DNA of 64,000 nt, from assembly GCF_014635825.1 (NCBI RefSeq), contig NZ_BMDO01000008.1:186001-250000 (forward strand). The letters are read 5' to 3'. Within the stretch, counting starts at the first letter, position 1; each line of letters opens with the position of its first letter. A program made the position numbers and the translations under genes. The DNA is from Mucilaginibacter galii. Its GTDB lineage: Bacteria; Bacteroidota; Bacteroidia; Sphingobacteriales; Sphingobacteriaceae. The notes beneath the pieces are model-generated. The model saw only the letters and a program-made list of their open reading frames with translations. It did no database searches and was not told the DNA's origin. Below are positions 9,266 to 18,407 of the stretch, piece by piece.

Positions 9266-10633
9266 TTAAATAGAAAGCATAAGAAATTCGCCGTATGCTT
9301 TCCAAACATTAAATGCAAGTGCAAATGACAAACAATACCAAATAATGTCTATCTGCTTGCTCAATCTAATTAAGAAGACAATAATAAAGAACAGTGGGCA
9401 TGTTGAAATATAAAGCAGGAAAAATATGGCGACCATTTCAAATATATCGTGATGGTTATCGCCTAATAATAGTGTAATTATAAGCTGAAAAATCCAAACA
9501 ACAACAGGCAAAACCAAGCAGAGCAACCACTTGAACCCAAGTTTAATTTGAAGCTTTTTGTGTAAAGTGCTAAGATAGTTTTTCACTAAAAGGAAGACCA
9601 TGCTTATCATACACAATATCAACACTCCAATCTGGATACCTTTGTTTCTAATGGTATCTGTGCGGGTATTAATGGTATTAGATGAAACAAGCTTATCGTC
9701 TTTAAATTGTTGAATTTGAGTACGCTCTCCATTGATAAATTTCACTTTAGTTACCAAGGCACTACTCGTGTCCCCAAACGTCCAGATTGAATCTTCGATC
9801 CCCTTTTTGTAAAATCCTTCAATAATTGTTTTTTCACCTTTTTTACTGACAAATTTACCATCTAAACGTCCGCCGTTAAATCGTAAAAAATCGTTCCCAT
9901 GCGCCGTTCTTAAGGTTATAGAAGTCACTTTTCCGGCAGTCATCAAGGATTTAATTCCTGGAACAATACTGAAAACGTCTTCGTCAAGGTTTCTAATCAC
10001 TAGGTTTTTTTGATAATCGTCATCTTTGGCGGCCTGTTTTGAGCTATACAGTTGGTTTACCTTAACTACCAGCAATGAGTCAAGATGGTAAAATTTAAAG
10101 TCTTCCTGAAACGAATTAGAGTCAGGCACAACATTAGTTTTGAAAAGTACATATTGCGGTTGATCAAAGGATTGAACATATCTTGGTTGGCTGGTTGCAC
10201 AAAACGAAAAAACTGTTACAACTGCTATGAAATAGGGGCCCGCATGCCGCAATAACCTGTTAGCATCGGTGGTTTTCCACTCTTTATTTAGGCTCAACCA
10301 GGCTAAAAATAAAACAGGTAAAGCAACAAGGTCAGAAAGATCAACTGTTCGCTGGATATTGAAAAAGTATGCGCTCACAAATTCAATAACTGTAGATGCG
10401 TATTCGCTCTTCCAATAGATGAAAAGTATTCCGCTTAAGATAAATACCCACAATTTATACCGGGGGAATAATGCAGACCAAAAAATAGGGAATATAAATA
10501 ATCCGCATAGATCGGATAGTTTGCCGGTTAGCGTGTTATGAAAAGCTGCTTTTAAAAAAAAGTCGTTTACTATTAAAAGTAAGAGGCAAACTACAAATGG
10601 CAATGATACCAAAGGTTTAAGACGATTATGCAT
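9266..10633 (-). CDS. Membrane protein of unknown family with a central MORN-like segment
   Basis: A 455-residue protein. Three or four N-terminal transmembrane segments (MHNRLKPLVSLPFVVCLLLL onward, to about residue 150) are followed by an extracytoplasmic region of about 150 residues, then four more membrane segments. In the middle, RFNGGRLDGKFVSKKGEKT and EGFYKKGIEDSIWTFGD look like the G-x-x-x-G antiparallel repeats of MORN/YwqK-type proteins. I do not recognise the whole protein. It lies on the same strand as, and upstream of, the DUF4153 gene. Confidence 0.7.
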   Translation of the reverse strand: MHNRLKPLVSLPFVVCLLLLIVNDFFLKAAFHNTLTGKLSDLCGLFIFPIFWSALFPRYKLWVFILSGILFIYWKSEYASTVIEFVSAYFFNIQRTVDLSDLVALPVLFLAWLSLNKEWKTTDANRLLRHAGPYFIAVVTVFSFCATSQPRYVQSFDQPQYVLFKTNVVPDSNSFQEDFKFYHLDSLLVVKVNQLYSSKQAAKDDDYQKNLVIRNLDEDVFSIVPGIKSLMTAGKVTSITLRTAHGNDFLRFNGGRLDGKFVSKKGEKTIIEGFYKKGIEDSIWTFGDTSSALVTKVKFINGERTQIQQFKDDKLVSSNTINTRTDTIRNKGIQIGVLILCMISMVFLLVKNYLSTLHKKLQIKLGFKWLLCLVLPVVVWIFQLIITLLLGDNHHDIFEMVAIFFLLYISTCPLFFIIVFLIRLSKQIDIIWYCLSFALAFNVWKAYGEFLMLSI

Positions 10634-10919
10634 AATACTACTTAAATCTGCTTTTTAGTTAATACCCAAAAGCAGATTTAGTAACCCAATGGGTTAAAAG
10701 TATCTTTTCGGCAGTGTTAAAAATAAACTCAAAGCTACAACTGTGTTTGTTCGGTTATATGCTCCGGCAGGTTTTGGATAAGGGTCTTAAAAATATAACA
10801 GGAGAGTCTTATATGGGTATTAGCGCACTTTGGCTGCTTAACGTTTATCTGTTATTGACTATACGGGCAAAACATTCACGGTGTCAGTTGTTTATAATCA
10901 CAAAATCATAGTATATTTT

Positions 10920-11519
10920 ATGAAATTTTGGCCTTATTTATCTTTCATAGTAATCCTGCAGCTATCGTTATCTAAAGTAATGGCACAAACGCCCAAATTG
11001 GTAGTTACCGTACCCGCAAATCTTAAAGGCTTTGTTCTTAAAGGATATGACGTACTTGACCTTACCAAAGGCGACCTTAACCGCGATAACTACCCTGATG
11101 CCATTATGGTGTTGTACAAAAAAGGGGAAGAAAAAACCTCTGATGTTATAAGCCATCCGGAAAAACGGCCTTTACTAATATTAATTTGCCAACCCAATAA
11201 AACCTACAAGCTTGCTGGCCGAAGTGAGAACGCCGTTTACTGTGTTGACTGTGGTGGGCAAATGGGCGACCCATTTACCGGAATCACTATCAAAAATGGT
11301 TATTTTTCGGTAGAGCATTACGGCGGTAGTGCGTGGCGATGGACTCGCATTGTTACTTTTAAATACTCGGCCTTAGATAAGAATTGGTTTTTATTTAAGG
11401 ATGGAGGGGAACGTTTTTATGCAATAACGCACGAAGAAGTAAAAACAAAAGTTAGCACCGTGAAAAACTTTGGTAGGGTACCTTTTGAAAATTTTGATAT
11501 TTATAAAGACAAAAAATAA
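10920..11519 (+). CDS. Secreted protein of unknown function
   Basis: A 199-residue exported protein. ATG at 10920 is preferred over a longer GTG start because it begins a clean signal peptide, MKFWPYLSFIVILQL, ending VMAQTPK. The mature part contains DLTKGDLNRDNYPDAIMVLY, which resembles the Asp-rich calcium loop of FG-GAP/VCBS-like repeats, and VYCVDCGGQMGDPF with a Cys pair. It is followed after 5 bp by another secreted protein gene, so the two are probably co-transcribed. No specific function is proposed. Confidence 0.72.
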   Translation: MKFWPYLSFIVILQLSLSKVMAQTPKLVVTVPANLKGFVLKGYDVLDLTKGDLNRDNYPDAIMVLYKKGEEKTSDVISHPEKRPLLILICQPNKTYKLAGRSENAVYCVDCGGQMGDPFTGITIKNGYFSVEHYGGSAWRWTRIVTFKYSALDKNWFLFKDGGERFYAITHEEVKTKVSTVKNFGRVPFENFDIYKDKK

Positions 11520-11524
11520 CCAAA

Positions 11525-12322
11525 ATGAAAAAAAGTAATTTAAACATGGTATACACGCTGCTATACTGGTTGGGTATCACATTGTTATTTAATAGTAATG
11601 CTATAGCACAGCCTGCAGGCACTACTAATTTTTATTCCAATATCAAGGGCTATAATCTGGCTTCACTCTGGCATGCAGATAAGCTGCGGCTAATTAGCCT
11701 TAAGCGCACTGACCCTTTCCCTGAACCATACGGTATTCTTGGGAAAAATAACCAGCGTTTTTATATACACTATACTACGGTAACTAAGGATGCAACAAAC
11801 CCTTACCTCTACAAGGTGGAGGGGAAGACCCGTACAGGCAACCAGGTGCGCACCTTTACCGGAACAATTACCGTAAAACAAGCCGGTATATTTAAGCCAG
11901 GTAATAACCCTTATGCACCCGAACCCTACAAAGGCTACCGGCGGGGAAAATTGGTTGGCCAAGTTGTACTAACCGAAGCTAATACATCTGTAAGCAGTAC
12001 AATAACCGGTGAACTTACTACCGATTTCTGCATTAATTCACAAAACCAGCTTTTGTATGATACTTTGGACTTTGGTATGGATGGGTATGCAAACAACAGT
12101 TTCACCGGTCTTTATAAAGCCAATGGCAGTAAGGCTACACAAAAGCTCCATTATGGAGATTACGACATTACAGGTTCCGAATTTAGCGATGAGGGTGGTA
12201 TTGCCGTTCCATCTCAATATGAAAAATATGGGTGGAAAAGCTTTGTGGATGCCATTCCCAGTGATTTGCGCCCGGCCAGTAAAGCTGCCATTGCCGAAGA
12301 GAAACGCCAGTGGTGGAAGTAA
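11525..12322 (+). CDS. Secreted protein of unknown function
   Basis: A 265-residue protein with an N-terminal signal peptide (MVYTLLYWLGITLLFNS, cleavage after AIAQ). The mature part is rich in Tyr, Gly and Thr, with a beta-rich pattern such as YKVEGKTRTGNQVRTFTGT, and contains NQLLYDTLDFGMDGYANNSF. No family was recognised. It starts 5 bp after the previous secreted protein gene, which suggests a two-gene unit acting in the periplasm or outside the cell. Confidence 0.7.
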   Translation: MKKSNLNMVYTLLYWLGITLLFNSNAIAQPAGTTNFYSNIKGYNLASLWHADKLRLISLKRTDPFPEPYGILGKNNQRFYIHYTTVTKDATNPYLYKVEGKTRTGNQVRTFTGTITVKQAGIFKPGNNPYAPEPYKGYRRGKLVGQVVLTEANTSVSSTITGELTTDFCINSQNQLLYDTLDFGMDGYANNSFTGLYKANGSKATQKLHYGDYDITGSEFSDEGGIAVPSQYEKYGWKSFVDAIPSDLRPASKAAIAEEKRQWWK

Positions 12323-12927
12323 TCGTTTGATTCGTTTAACGAACACTCTGCTTTTACCATCCTATCCGAAATTATACCTATGCGTATACCAGCGGATATT
12401 TAGTAAAGCTTGTCTTACGGGGGCAGTTTTATTCTCGGGTATTATTTCTCTCTTGGTTTGTTACCCGGAATTTTACACATTATAGGAGCGATCTAATAGT
12501 TTAAGAGAAAATATTAATCATTTAAGGACCAGTTGGATATTCCGGAGCCATTGATAAAAACGTTTCGGAAACTCGTTAAGAGTATTCCGTTACACTTTGA
12601 CCATGCTAATTAGCTGATTAAAATTAAAAAATATTATTCAATACACAACTCATTGATCTGTGTGCACGGAACAGGATGGTAAAGGGTTCCGGAATGTCCA
12701 GGTAAGGAACCAAACCTTACTGAGCAGGTAATTATCATTAAACACGCTGGAGCAGATCATGCATTCACAACATTGCCCGTTCATGGCAGTCTTCGCTTTA
12801 GAAGAGAACAACTTTTTTCCGGTAATATCCGTATACAAGCTGTAGCCAATAAAATTCGCTTATTGGGGTATATATAAGCCATCAAAAGAATTTTTTCACC
12901 AGCACAAATCACTATAGCAAAGCAAAT
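12323..12927. other. Intergenic region with a repeat relic
   Basis: 605 bp without a convincing gene. It contains a 70-bp segment (12534-12603) repeated in diverged form at 61641-61710, described separately. The rest is AT-rich with no recognised RNA. Confidence 0.5.
12534..12603 (+). repeat. 70-bp diverged repeat, copy 1 (probable mobile-element relic)
   Basis: Starts tggatattcc, contains gccattgat and attcc, and ends acactttgacca. The copy at 61641-61710 has the same length, identical first nine and last ten bases, and about two thirds identity overall by eye. The pattern is intergenic in both places, which suggests the worn ends of an insertion sequence. Confidence 0.5.
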
Positions 12928-14001
12928 ATGTCCGAAAAAGAGCGCGATAGGTTAGCTACCGTTAACCGTTTTTTGCAGATGAAGATTACCAACAAGGATG
13001 AATTGCAACAGATAGTAGAACTGGCTGCTAAAATTTGTGAAACACCTATAGCCATGATCACCTTTATGGATGATGAAACACAGCATATAAGGTTCAAAAT
13101 GGGTGCCGAAATTCAAAAAGTGCCCTATCAGGATACATTTTGTCAACATACTATTTCACAGAAAGACTTGCTGGTAATTACTGATGCGCTGGCAGATGAG
13201 CGGGTTAAAGAAAATCATTTTGTAGTCAATAAGCCCAGTTTGCGTTTTTATGCTGGAGCAACGCTCACTACGCAGGACGAACATAACATGGGTACACTGT
13301 GCGTTTATGATACTCAACCAAAGGTTTTGTCTTCTCTTCAGGAAAAGATGCTGCTACGGCTGGGTAAACAAGTTATGCGATTGCTCGAATTTGACGCCAG
13401 CCTTCAGCTTTTAAAAGATCAGTACGAATCTTCCATAATGGAAGAAACCAAACTCCGCTCATTCTTCGAAAGCTCAAGCTCATGCCATTTGTTACTGGAT
13501 AAAGAATTGGCTGTACATTCTTTTAATAAAGCAATGGTTAACGTTTTACGTAGTGTATATGAAATTGAACTTGCAGAAGGCATGCCAATGACCGATTATG
13601 TAGAAACTGAATTTTTAGATGAATTCAAAAAAAACTGCCAAAGCGCATTGCTGGGAGAAATTGTCAGCGTCGACAGTTTAGTAGATTCGCCTATAGGGAA
13701 AATGGCTTGGCATCTCACCTATGAGCCGGCTCTGGATGCCAGCGGGGCTATTGTCGGTGTTTCCTATAGTGCTACAGACATTACCCAAACCATGCATCAT
13801 AAAAAAACAGTGATCGATCAAATGGAGTCTTTTCGTCAGATCGATCGCATTTTATCAGCTGAACTCCATCAACCACTTGATGCTGTTATGGAAGCAATGT
13901 CATGCCTCAAGCAAAAAGGTTATCCGGCCCATATAACAGAATTTAGTTTTTTGGAGAAGGCATTTGATGAATTATCGCAAAAAAGAAAAAATATTTTTTA
14001 G
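12928..14001 (+). CDS. GAF-PAS sensory protein with a degenerate kinase dimerisation segment
   Basis: A 357-residue cytoplasmic sensor-like protein. A GAF domain covers about residues 12-155 (contains TFCQHTISQKDLLVITDA and MGTLCVYD). A PAS domain covers about 175-290 (FFESSSSCHLLLDKELAV through GVSYSATDIT). The last 65 residues align with the phosphoacceptor helix of the next gene product, but where that has SHEFRRP this one has SAELHQP, so the histidine position is Ala311. There is no HATPase domain. It has lost phosphoacceptance or never had it. The paralogue follows after 61 bp; the two probably arose by tandem duplication. Confidence 0.75.
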   Translation: MSEKERDRLATVNRFLQMKITNKDELQQIVELAAKICETPIAMITFMDDETQHIRFKMGAEIQKVPYQDTFCQHTISQKDLLVITDALADERVKENHFVVNKPSLRFYAGATLTTQDEHNMGTLCVYDTQPKVLSSLQEKMLLRLGKQVMRLLEFDASLQLLKDQYESSIMEETKLRSFFESSSSCHLLLDKELAVHSFNKAMVNVLRSVYEIELAEGMPMTDYVETEFLDEFKKNCQSALLGEIVSVDSLVDSPIGKMAWHLTYEPALDASGAIVGVSYSATDITQTMHHKKTVIDQMESFRQIDRILSAELHQPLDAVMEAMSCLKQKGYPAHITEFSFLEKAFDELSQKRKNIF

Positions 14002-14062
14002 CAGATCAGCGTAACATCTACCAATACGATGTTGCCGATATATTTGATAGATCCTACATGTT

Positions 14063-15151
14063 ATGCCTTACGAAGAACTGAAACGCCTTGAAGCTGTACA
14101 CCGTTTTTTGCAAATCCAAATCAATAAGCAGGAAGAATTTGAAGAGATCTCTCAACTGGCTGCGGATATTTGCGGGATGCCTCGTGCTATGATCACATTA
14201 ATTAGTGAAGAGACTGAATTTATTTTATCGGATAATAAATTTGTCGCCAACTCCGGAAGAAGTGAATCTTTTTGTCATTATGTATTGGAAAGCGATGCTG
14301 TTATGGTGGTCCCGGATGCTCAGGTAGATATCAGGCTAAAAAATTATGCGGCGGTAAAAAAGCAAGCAGGAATTCGTTTCTATGCAGGAGCGCCATTGAC
14401 CACACATGACGGACAACGGCTGGGTAGTTTATGTGTTATTGATCAAAAACCAGGTGAGTTAACCCAGCTACAAATGGAAATGCTGAAAAACCTGGCCAGT
14501 CAGGTGATTCAATTACTTGAATTTGAGAGTAATCTTCACTTTCTGAAACTTCAATACGTGGAAGCAAAGAAAACAGAATTGAAGATGCGGTCGTTTTTTG
14601 AGAGTGTAGCCAGCAGCCATCTGTTATTAGACAGGGACCTAAAAGTAGTTTGTTTCAACAAAGCTGTCAAGCTCCTTATAAAAAAAGCTTACAACATTGA
14701 TATGCAGGTAGGAATGGATGTGAAGCAATTTGTTCACGCAGCATACATGGCTGACTTTGTTGAGCATTGTAGCAGGGCTTTAGCAGGGGAAAGCATTCGT
14801 CACGAACGTTTATTGACTTTTGCTGATGATTCGGTGTGGTTTATGCTCAACTACGATCCAGCTCGGAACAATGATGGCGAGATCATTGGTGTTTCTTATA
14901 ACTCAAGTGACATTTCCACGAGAGTAGGTTTTCAACTTACTGCATTAAATCAGCGATCACGGCTGGAGCATCTCGCTTATATGCAATCGCATGAGTTTCG
15001 CAGACCTGTTGCAACGATTCAAGGTTTAGTTAATTTACTGGAAATGGAAGGATATGATGAAACATATCCTGAATTAAAGATCATTAAAAATCAAATGAAT
15101 GAAATTGATACAAGAATTGGAAAGATCGTGAACCTTACCGTTGAGAAGTAA
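14063..15151 (+). CDS. GAF-PAS protein with a histidine phosphoacceptor helix but no ATPase domain
   Basis: A 362-residue paralogue of the upstream gene with the same GAF (about 12-155, GSLCVIDQKPGEL) and PAS (about 175-290, GVSYNSSDIS) order. It then carries a HisKA-like helix, YMQSHEFRRPVATIQGL, with His310 at the phosphoacceptor position. The protein ends about 50 residues later (KIVNLTVEK), so the catalytic ATP-binding domain is missing. It may be phosphorylated by another kinase or act as a phosphotransfer or dimerisation partner. The sensed signal is unknown. Confidence 0.78.
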   Translation: MPYEELKRLEAVHRFLQIQINKQEEFEEISQLAADICGMPRAMITLISEETEFILSDNKFVANSGRSESFCHYVLESDAVMVVPDAQVDIRLKNYAAVKKQAGIRFYAGAPLTTHDGQRLGSLCVIDQKPGELTQLQMEMLKNLASQVIQLLEFESNLHFLKLQYVEAKKTELKMRSFFESVASSHLLLDRDLKVVCFNKAVKLLIKKAYNIDMQVGMDVKQFVHAAYMADFVEHCSRALAGESIRHERLLTFADDSVWFMLNYDPARNNDGEIIGVSYNSSDISTRVGFQLTALNQRSRLEHLAYMQSHEFRRPVATIQGLVNLLEMEGYDETYPELKIIKNQMNEIDTRIGKIVNLTVEK

Positions 15152-15720
15152 GTTCATACTGCGATTATGAGTGAATTTACCCTAAACTAACATAGCAGAA
15201 CAAAAAAGCAGATCAAAGAAACTTGGTACCTGACGCGTGTTTACTACACCAAAGCTTTTTATGGCTACAGGTCAATTATAAACCTGGATATTCTTACTCA
15301 TACAATTTTTTTGGCTTGATAAAGTTATAGGCTGTTAAGCAATCTCTGAAGAATTTTTTTACATATGATCTTACGTCACCGGCTTGTTGGCAAGGCATGA
15401 TAAGTAGTTTCTTCAACCATGTTGATTTGTTCATGCAAATTTTCATTTCTACTGGGTGTAAGGTATTCCAATCTACACTAGCCTAATGTAAGGAAAAAAC
15501 GTAATTGCCAATTTTATTCAAGCGTAAACGATATTACAGCTTCACACTGTTGATGTATTCAAAACTTTGCCAAACGTCAACGAAATCGTCAGAAATAACA
15601 CAAAAAAAATCGCTTATAAAGCATAAAAAAAGCTTTTGTGTGAAGCAATAACGGCGACATCATTTCCAATATTCTCAACACTATGAATTAGAATACGAAA
15701 CGAAATAATCGAAATTTGAT
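15152..15720. other. Intergenic region, no gene recognised
   Basis: 569 bp of AT-rich sequence with stops in all frames and no hairpin or RNA gene that I can support. Confidence 0.4.
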
Positions 15721-16011
15721 TTAAGGAAAGTGCTTATCGCCCTTTAATACATTGGTTGTAATTGCATCAAAATGATAGAAGTTTTTCACTGGATTCGGAT
15801 AATTTTCCTTTAGCACTTTAGGTAGCTCCGCAACTGATACAGTTTCAAAACCGATACCGGGGTTTTTCCATTCACTTTGGTTTATATACTGATTACCTGC
15901 ATCCTTAAGCTGATGATTTACTTTTAGTTTACCCCATGCGTATGCGCCAATTAATAAAGTAAAGGCTATACCTACCGAAAGGTTCGACTGAGCATTTTTT
16001 ATATAAGTCAA
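15721..16011 (-). CDS. Small single-pass membrane protein, hypothetical
   Basis: A possible 96-residue protein with one hydrophobic segment near the N-terminus (SVGIAFTLLIGAYAWGKL) and a polar C-terminal part containing VAELPKVLKENYPNPVKNFY. No family was recognised. The membrane segment and balanced composition suggest it is real, but it stands alone in a gene-poor stretch between the GAF-PAS genes and ohrR. Confidence 0.45.
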   Translation of the reverse strand: MTYIKNAQSNLSVGIAFTLLIGAYAWGKLKVNHQLKDAGNQYINQSEWKNPGIGFETVSVAELPKVLKENYPNPVKNFYHFDAITTNVLKGDKHFP

Positions 16012-16171
16012 ATAATGACCATATCACTTAAATTGTGCGGTGAGGGTATATCTTGGTCTGCCGGTTATTGTAAAATCAGAATCCCCTTATTTAAGGTTAC
16101 GGTATCATTGAACTACAATTCCAGCACTTCCTCCAGCTTTGTAACAGCTCATTATTAACCGGTTTTGGTAT

Positions 16172-16272
16172 GGGTATAAACCACATTTAATTGACCGCGC
16201 TTGGCCAATTCAAAATAACCACCTTTAGCTTTTAAATTCAGGCTTTATGAAAAGAATGAAGATTAGTCAAGA
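16172..16272 (+). repeat. About 100-bp diverged repeat, copy 1 (insertion-sequence-like relic)
   Basis: Shares the blocks ataaaccaca, ttaattga, gcttggccaatt and caaaat.accacctt with the segment at 42262-42366. Read on the minus strand, the blocks give GGTGG-TT-TTTTG-ATTGGCC, reminiscent of the multiple terminal repeats of IS21-type elements in Bacteroidota. That family link is from memory and is unproven. It lies 110 bp upstream of ohrR. Confidence 0.5.
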
Positions 16273-16382
16273 TAGGCCGATATCATTTATTTCTCCAACA
16301 CGGAAACGCACTTCCACAAGCTTTTAAATCGTTCAAAATTATATTGTGCAAAACATTTATTTATTATTAACGTTCATACTGT

Positions 16383-16802
16383 ATGGAAGATTTACTTAAG
16401 CTTGAGAAACAGATCTGTTTCCCGGCCTATGCGTTTTCAAGAAATCTCACTAATCTTTACAGGCCAATGCTTGCCGAATTGGATATTACATATCCCCAGT
16501 ATTTAGTGTTGATGATCTTATGGGAGCACAAACAGCAGACCGTTAACCAGTTGGGCGAGAAGCTGTACCTGGATACAGGAACGCTCACGCCATTGTTAAA
16601 AAGACTGGAACAAAAAGGAATGGTAAACAGAACCCGGAGTAATGAAGACGAGCGTGTGGTAATGATCTCTTTAACAACATTTGGTACTCAATTAAAAGAG
16701 AGGGCAGAACACATCCCGATGGAACTGGTAAAATGCCTGAATATCTCTATAGAGGAGCTTCTGCAGTTGAAAGGATTGTTAAACAAGATGTTGAACAAGT
16801 AA
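16383..16802 (+). CDS. ohrR: MarR-family organic-peroxide-sensing repressor OhrR
   Basis: A 139-residue winged-helix regulator of the OhrR branch. Cys12 in LEKQICFPAYAFSR sits at the position of the peroxide-sensing cysteine of OhrR proteins. The helix-turn-helix and wing follow (TVNQLGEKLYLDTGTLTPLL and MVNRTRSNEDERVVMI). In this family oxidation of the cysteine releases DNA and induces an Ohr peroxidase, which is encoded three genes downstream. The gene abuts the DoxX gene with no gap, so it is probably autoregulated with the cluster. No operator could be assigned with confidence. Confidence 0.88.
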   Translation: MEDLLKLEKQICFPAYAFSRNLTNLYRPMLAELDITYPQYLVLMILWEHKQQTVNQLGEKLYLDTGTLTPLLKRLEQKGMVNRTRSNEDERVVMISLTTFGTQLKERAEHIPMELVKCLNISIEELLQLKGLLNKMLNK

Positions 16803-17201
16803 ATGCACACATCAAAAATACAAAACGCTGCCCGGGTCATTTTAGGTGCTTTTTTAACATTTGCAGGTGTAAGTCACCTTACTTTTAACCGTTCAGAATT
16901 TTTAGCACAGGTACCTCAGTGGTTACCTGTTGATCCGGATGTCACAGTAATACTATCCGGAATTGCGGAGATCAGCTTAGGTTTAGCGCTCATTTTTGCA
17001 CTTAGATATAAAAGATGGGTCGGCATTACTGCCGCTGCCTTCTTTGTACTGATTTTCCCCGGCAACATCGCACAGTATGTCAATAAAGTGAATGCCTTCG
17101 GTCTTAATACAGACAATGCAAGGTTAACACGTCTCTTTTTTCAACCAATCCTTATTATATGGGCACTATGGAGTACCAATGTGTTCAATAAGAAAAATTA
17201 A
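16803..17201 (+). CDS. DoxX-family membrane protein
   Basis: A 132-residue inner-membrane protein with four hydrophobic segments (AARVILGAFLTFAGVSHL, then VILSGIAEISLGLALIFALR, an ITAAAFFVLIFPGNIAQYV segment and a C-terminal one). This matches small DoxX-like proteins. Its ATG directly follows the ohrR stop codon. In other bacteria DoxX proteins accompany redox-stress proteins; here the position between ohrR and ohr suggests an oxidative-stress role, which is inference. Confidence 0.8.
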   Translation: MHTSKIQNAARVILGAFLTFAGVSHLTFNRSEFLAQVPQWLPVDPDVTVILSGIAEISLGLALIFALRYKRWVGITAAAFFVLIFPGNIAQYVNKVNAFGLNTDNARLTRLFFQPILIIWALWSTNVFNKKN

Positions 17202-17228
17202 CAATTATATAATTAAGAAAATTAAAAA

Positions 17229-17906
17229 ATGAAAATTCTATTTGTAGTAACATCACATGATCAATTAGGCGATTCGGGCAAAAAAACAGGTTTTTGGGTC
17301 GAAGAATTTGCTGCTCCCTATTACAAGTTTGCCGATGCTGGTTATGAAGTAGTGGTAGCTACGCCTAAGGGCGGCCAGGCGCCTATAGATCCCAGCAGCG
17401 AAGCACCTTCGGCACAAACCGAAGCTACCCAACGGTATTACAACGATACCAAAGTGCAGGAGGTTATTGCCCACACCCACAAGCTTGCCGAAATGGAAGC
17501 ATCAAACTTTAATGCGGTGTTTTATCCGGGTGGTCATGGTCCGCTCTGGGATTTAGCTAATGACCAGAATTCGGCAAAACTGATTTTAGACTTTTACAAC
17601 AGCGGAAAATTAGTTGGTGCGGTGTGCCATGCGCCGGGTGCGTTTAAAAACGTAAAGTTTGAAAATGGAGAATCTTTTGTAAAAGGCAAAAACGTAACCG
17701 GTTTTTCAAATACAGAAGAGGATGCCGTAAAATTATCGGACATAGTACCCTTTTTAGTAGAAACTGAAATGAAAAATTTAGGTGCTAACTATAGCAAAGT
17801 GGCAGACTGGGGTATACACGTGGTAGAAGACGGCTTGTTGATCACCGGTCAAAATCCGGCATCGTCTGAAAGTGTTGCCGAAAAAATGATAGCCCGTTTA
17901 AAATAA
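17229..17906 (+). CDS. DJ-1/PfpI superfamily protein (glyoxalase III/Hsp31-like)
   Basis: A 225-residue cytosolic enzyme of the type-1 glutamine-amidotransferase-like fold. The nucleophile elbow is AVCHAPGAF with Cys133 and His134; VFYPGGHGPLWDL carries the conserved Gly-rich turn before it. Size and motifs match class I amidotransferase-like proteins reported as glutathione-independent glyoxalases or chaperones. It lies 27 bp after the DoxX gene and 22 bp before ohr. Methylglyoxal detoxification is the most likely role, inferred from the family. Confidence 0.85.
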   Translation: MKILFVVTSHDQLGDSGKKTGFWVEEFAAPYYKFADAGYEVVVATPKGGQAPIDPSSEAPSAQTEATQRYYNDTKVQEVIAHTHKLAEMEASNFNAVFYPGGHGPLWDLANDQNSAKLILDFYNSGKLVGAVCHAPGAFKNVKFENGESFVKGKNVTGFSNTEEDAVKLSDIVPFLVETEMKNLGANYSKVADWGIHVVEDGLLITGQNPASSESVAEKMIARLK

Positions 17907-17928
17907 TTGTTCACTAAAGACTATAAAG

Positions 17929-18351
17929 ATGAAAACCTTATATACTGCAGATGCAACTGCAACCGGAGGCCGCAATGGCCATGTAAAGAGTGATAACGGC
18001 GTATTAGACGTTCAGGTTAGAATGCCAAAAGCACTTGGTGGTGCCAATGACGATTACACCAACCCCGAGCAATTATTTGCGGCAGGTTATTCTGCCTGTT
18101 TTGATAGCGCCCTTAACCTGATTATAAAACAGGAAAAAATATTAACAGGAGATACTACCGTAACTGCAAAAGTAAGCATTGGGCAAAATGATGCAGGTGG
18201 TTTTGGCTTAGCTGTAGCATTGAATGTAAACATTAAGGAAATAGATTTGGATAAGGCTAATGAACTGGTAAACAAAGCCCACCGGGTATGTCCGTATTCT
18301 AACGCTACCCGTGGTAATGTTGAAGTGAAACTAGCTGTTACTAATAATTAA
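17929..18351 (+). CDS. ohr: Organic hydroperoxide resistance peroxidase Ohr
   Basis: A 140-residue OsmC/Ohr-family thiol peroxidase that reduces organic and lipid hydroperoxides to alcohols. The two catalytic cysteines are Cys57 (AAGYSACFDSAL) and Cys121 (HRVCPYSNATRGN), spaced as in Ohr proteins. It is the presumed target of the OhrR repressor at the head of the cluster. A strong hairpin follows the stop codon. Confidence 0.94.
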   Translation: MKTLYTADATATGGRNGHVKSDNGVLDVQVRMPKALGGANDDYTNPEQLFAAGYSACFDSALNLIIKQEKILTGDTTVTAKVSIGQNDAGGFGLAVALNVNIKEIDLDKANELVNKAHRVCPYSNATRGNVEVKLAVTNN

Positions 18352-18358
18352 AAATTCA

Positions 18359-18390
18359 CAGCGGGGCTTAAATAGCATTAAGCCCCGCTG
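18359..18390 (+). terminator. Terminator hairpin after ohr
   Basis: A perfect 13-bp stem, cagcggggcttaa paired with ttaagccccgctg, and a 6-base loop. The T-run is weak. It should separate ohr from the nitroreductase gene, though read-through is possible. Confidence 0.75.
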
Positions 18391-18407
18391 TTATAAAACA
18401 CTATCAA

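Noticed and set aside
10714..10911. 65-codon frame upstream of the secreted protein gene at 10920
   Set aside because: GTG start, no family features, and the adjacent frame shows similar weak coding character. It may be decayed sequence, but not a supported gene.
12650..12838. 62-codon minus-strand frame with several cysteines
   Set aside because: No paired metal motif, no homology recalled and located in a repeat-bearing intergenic region.
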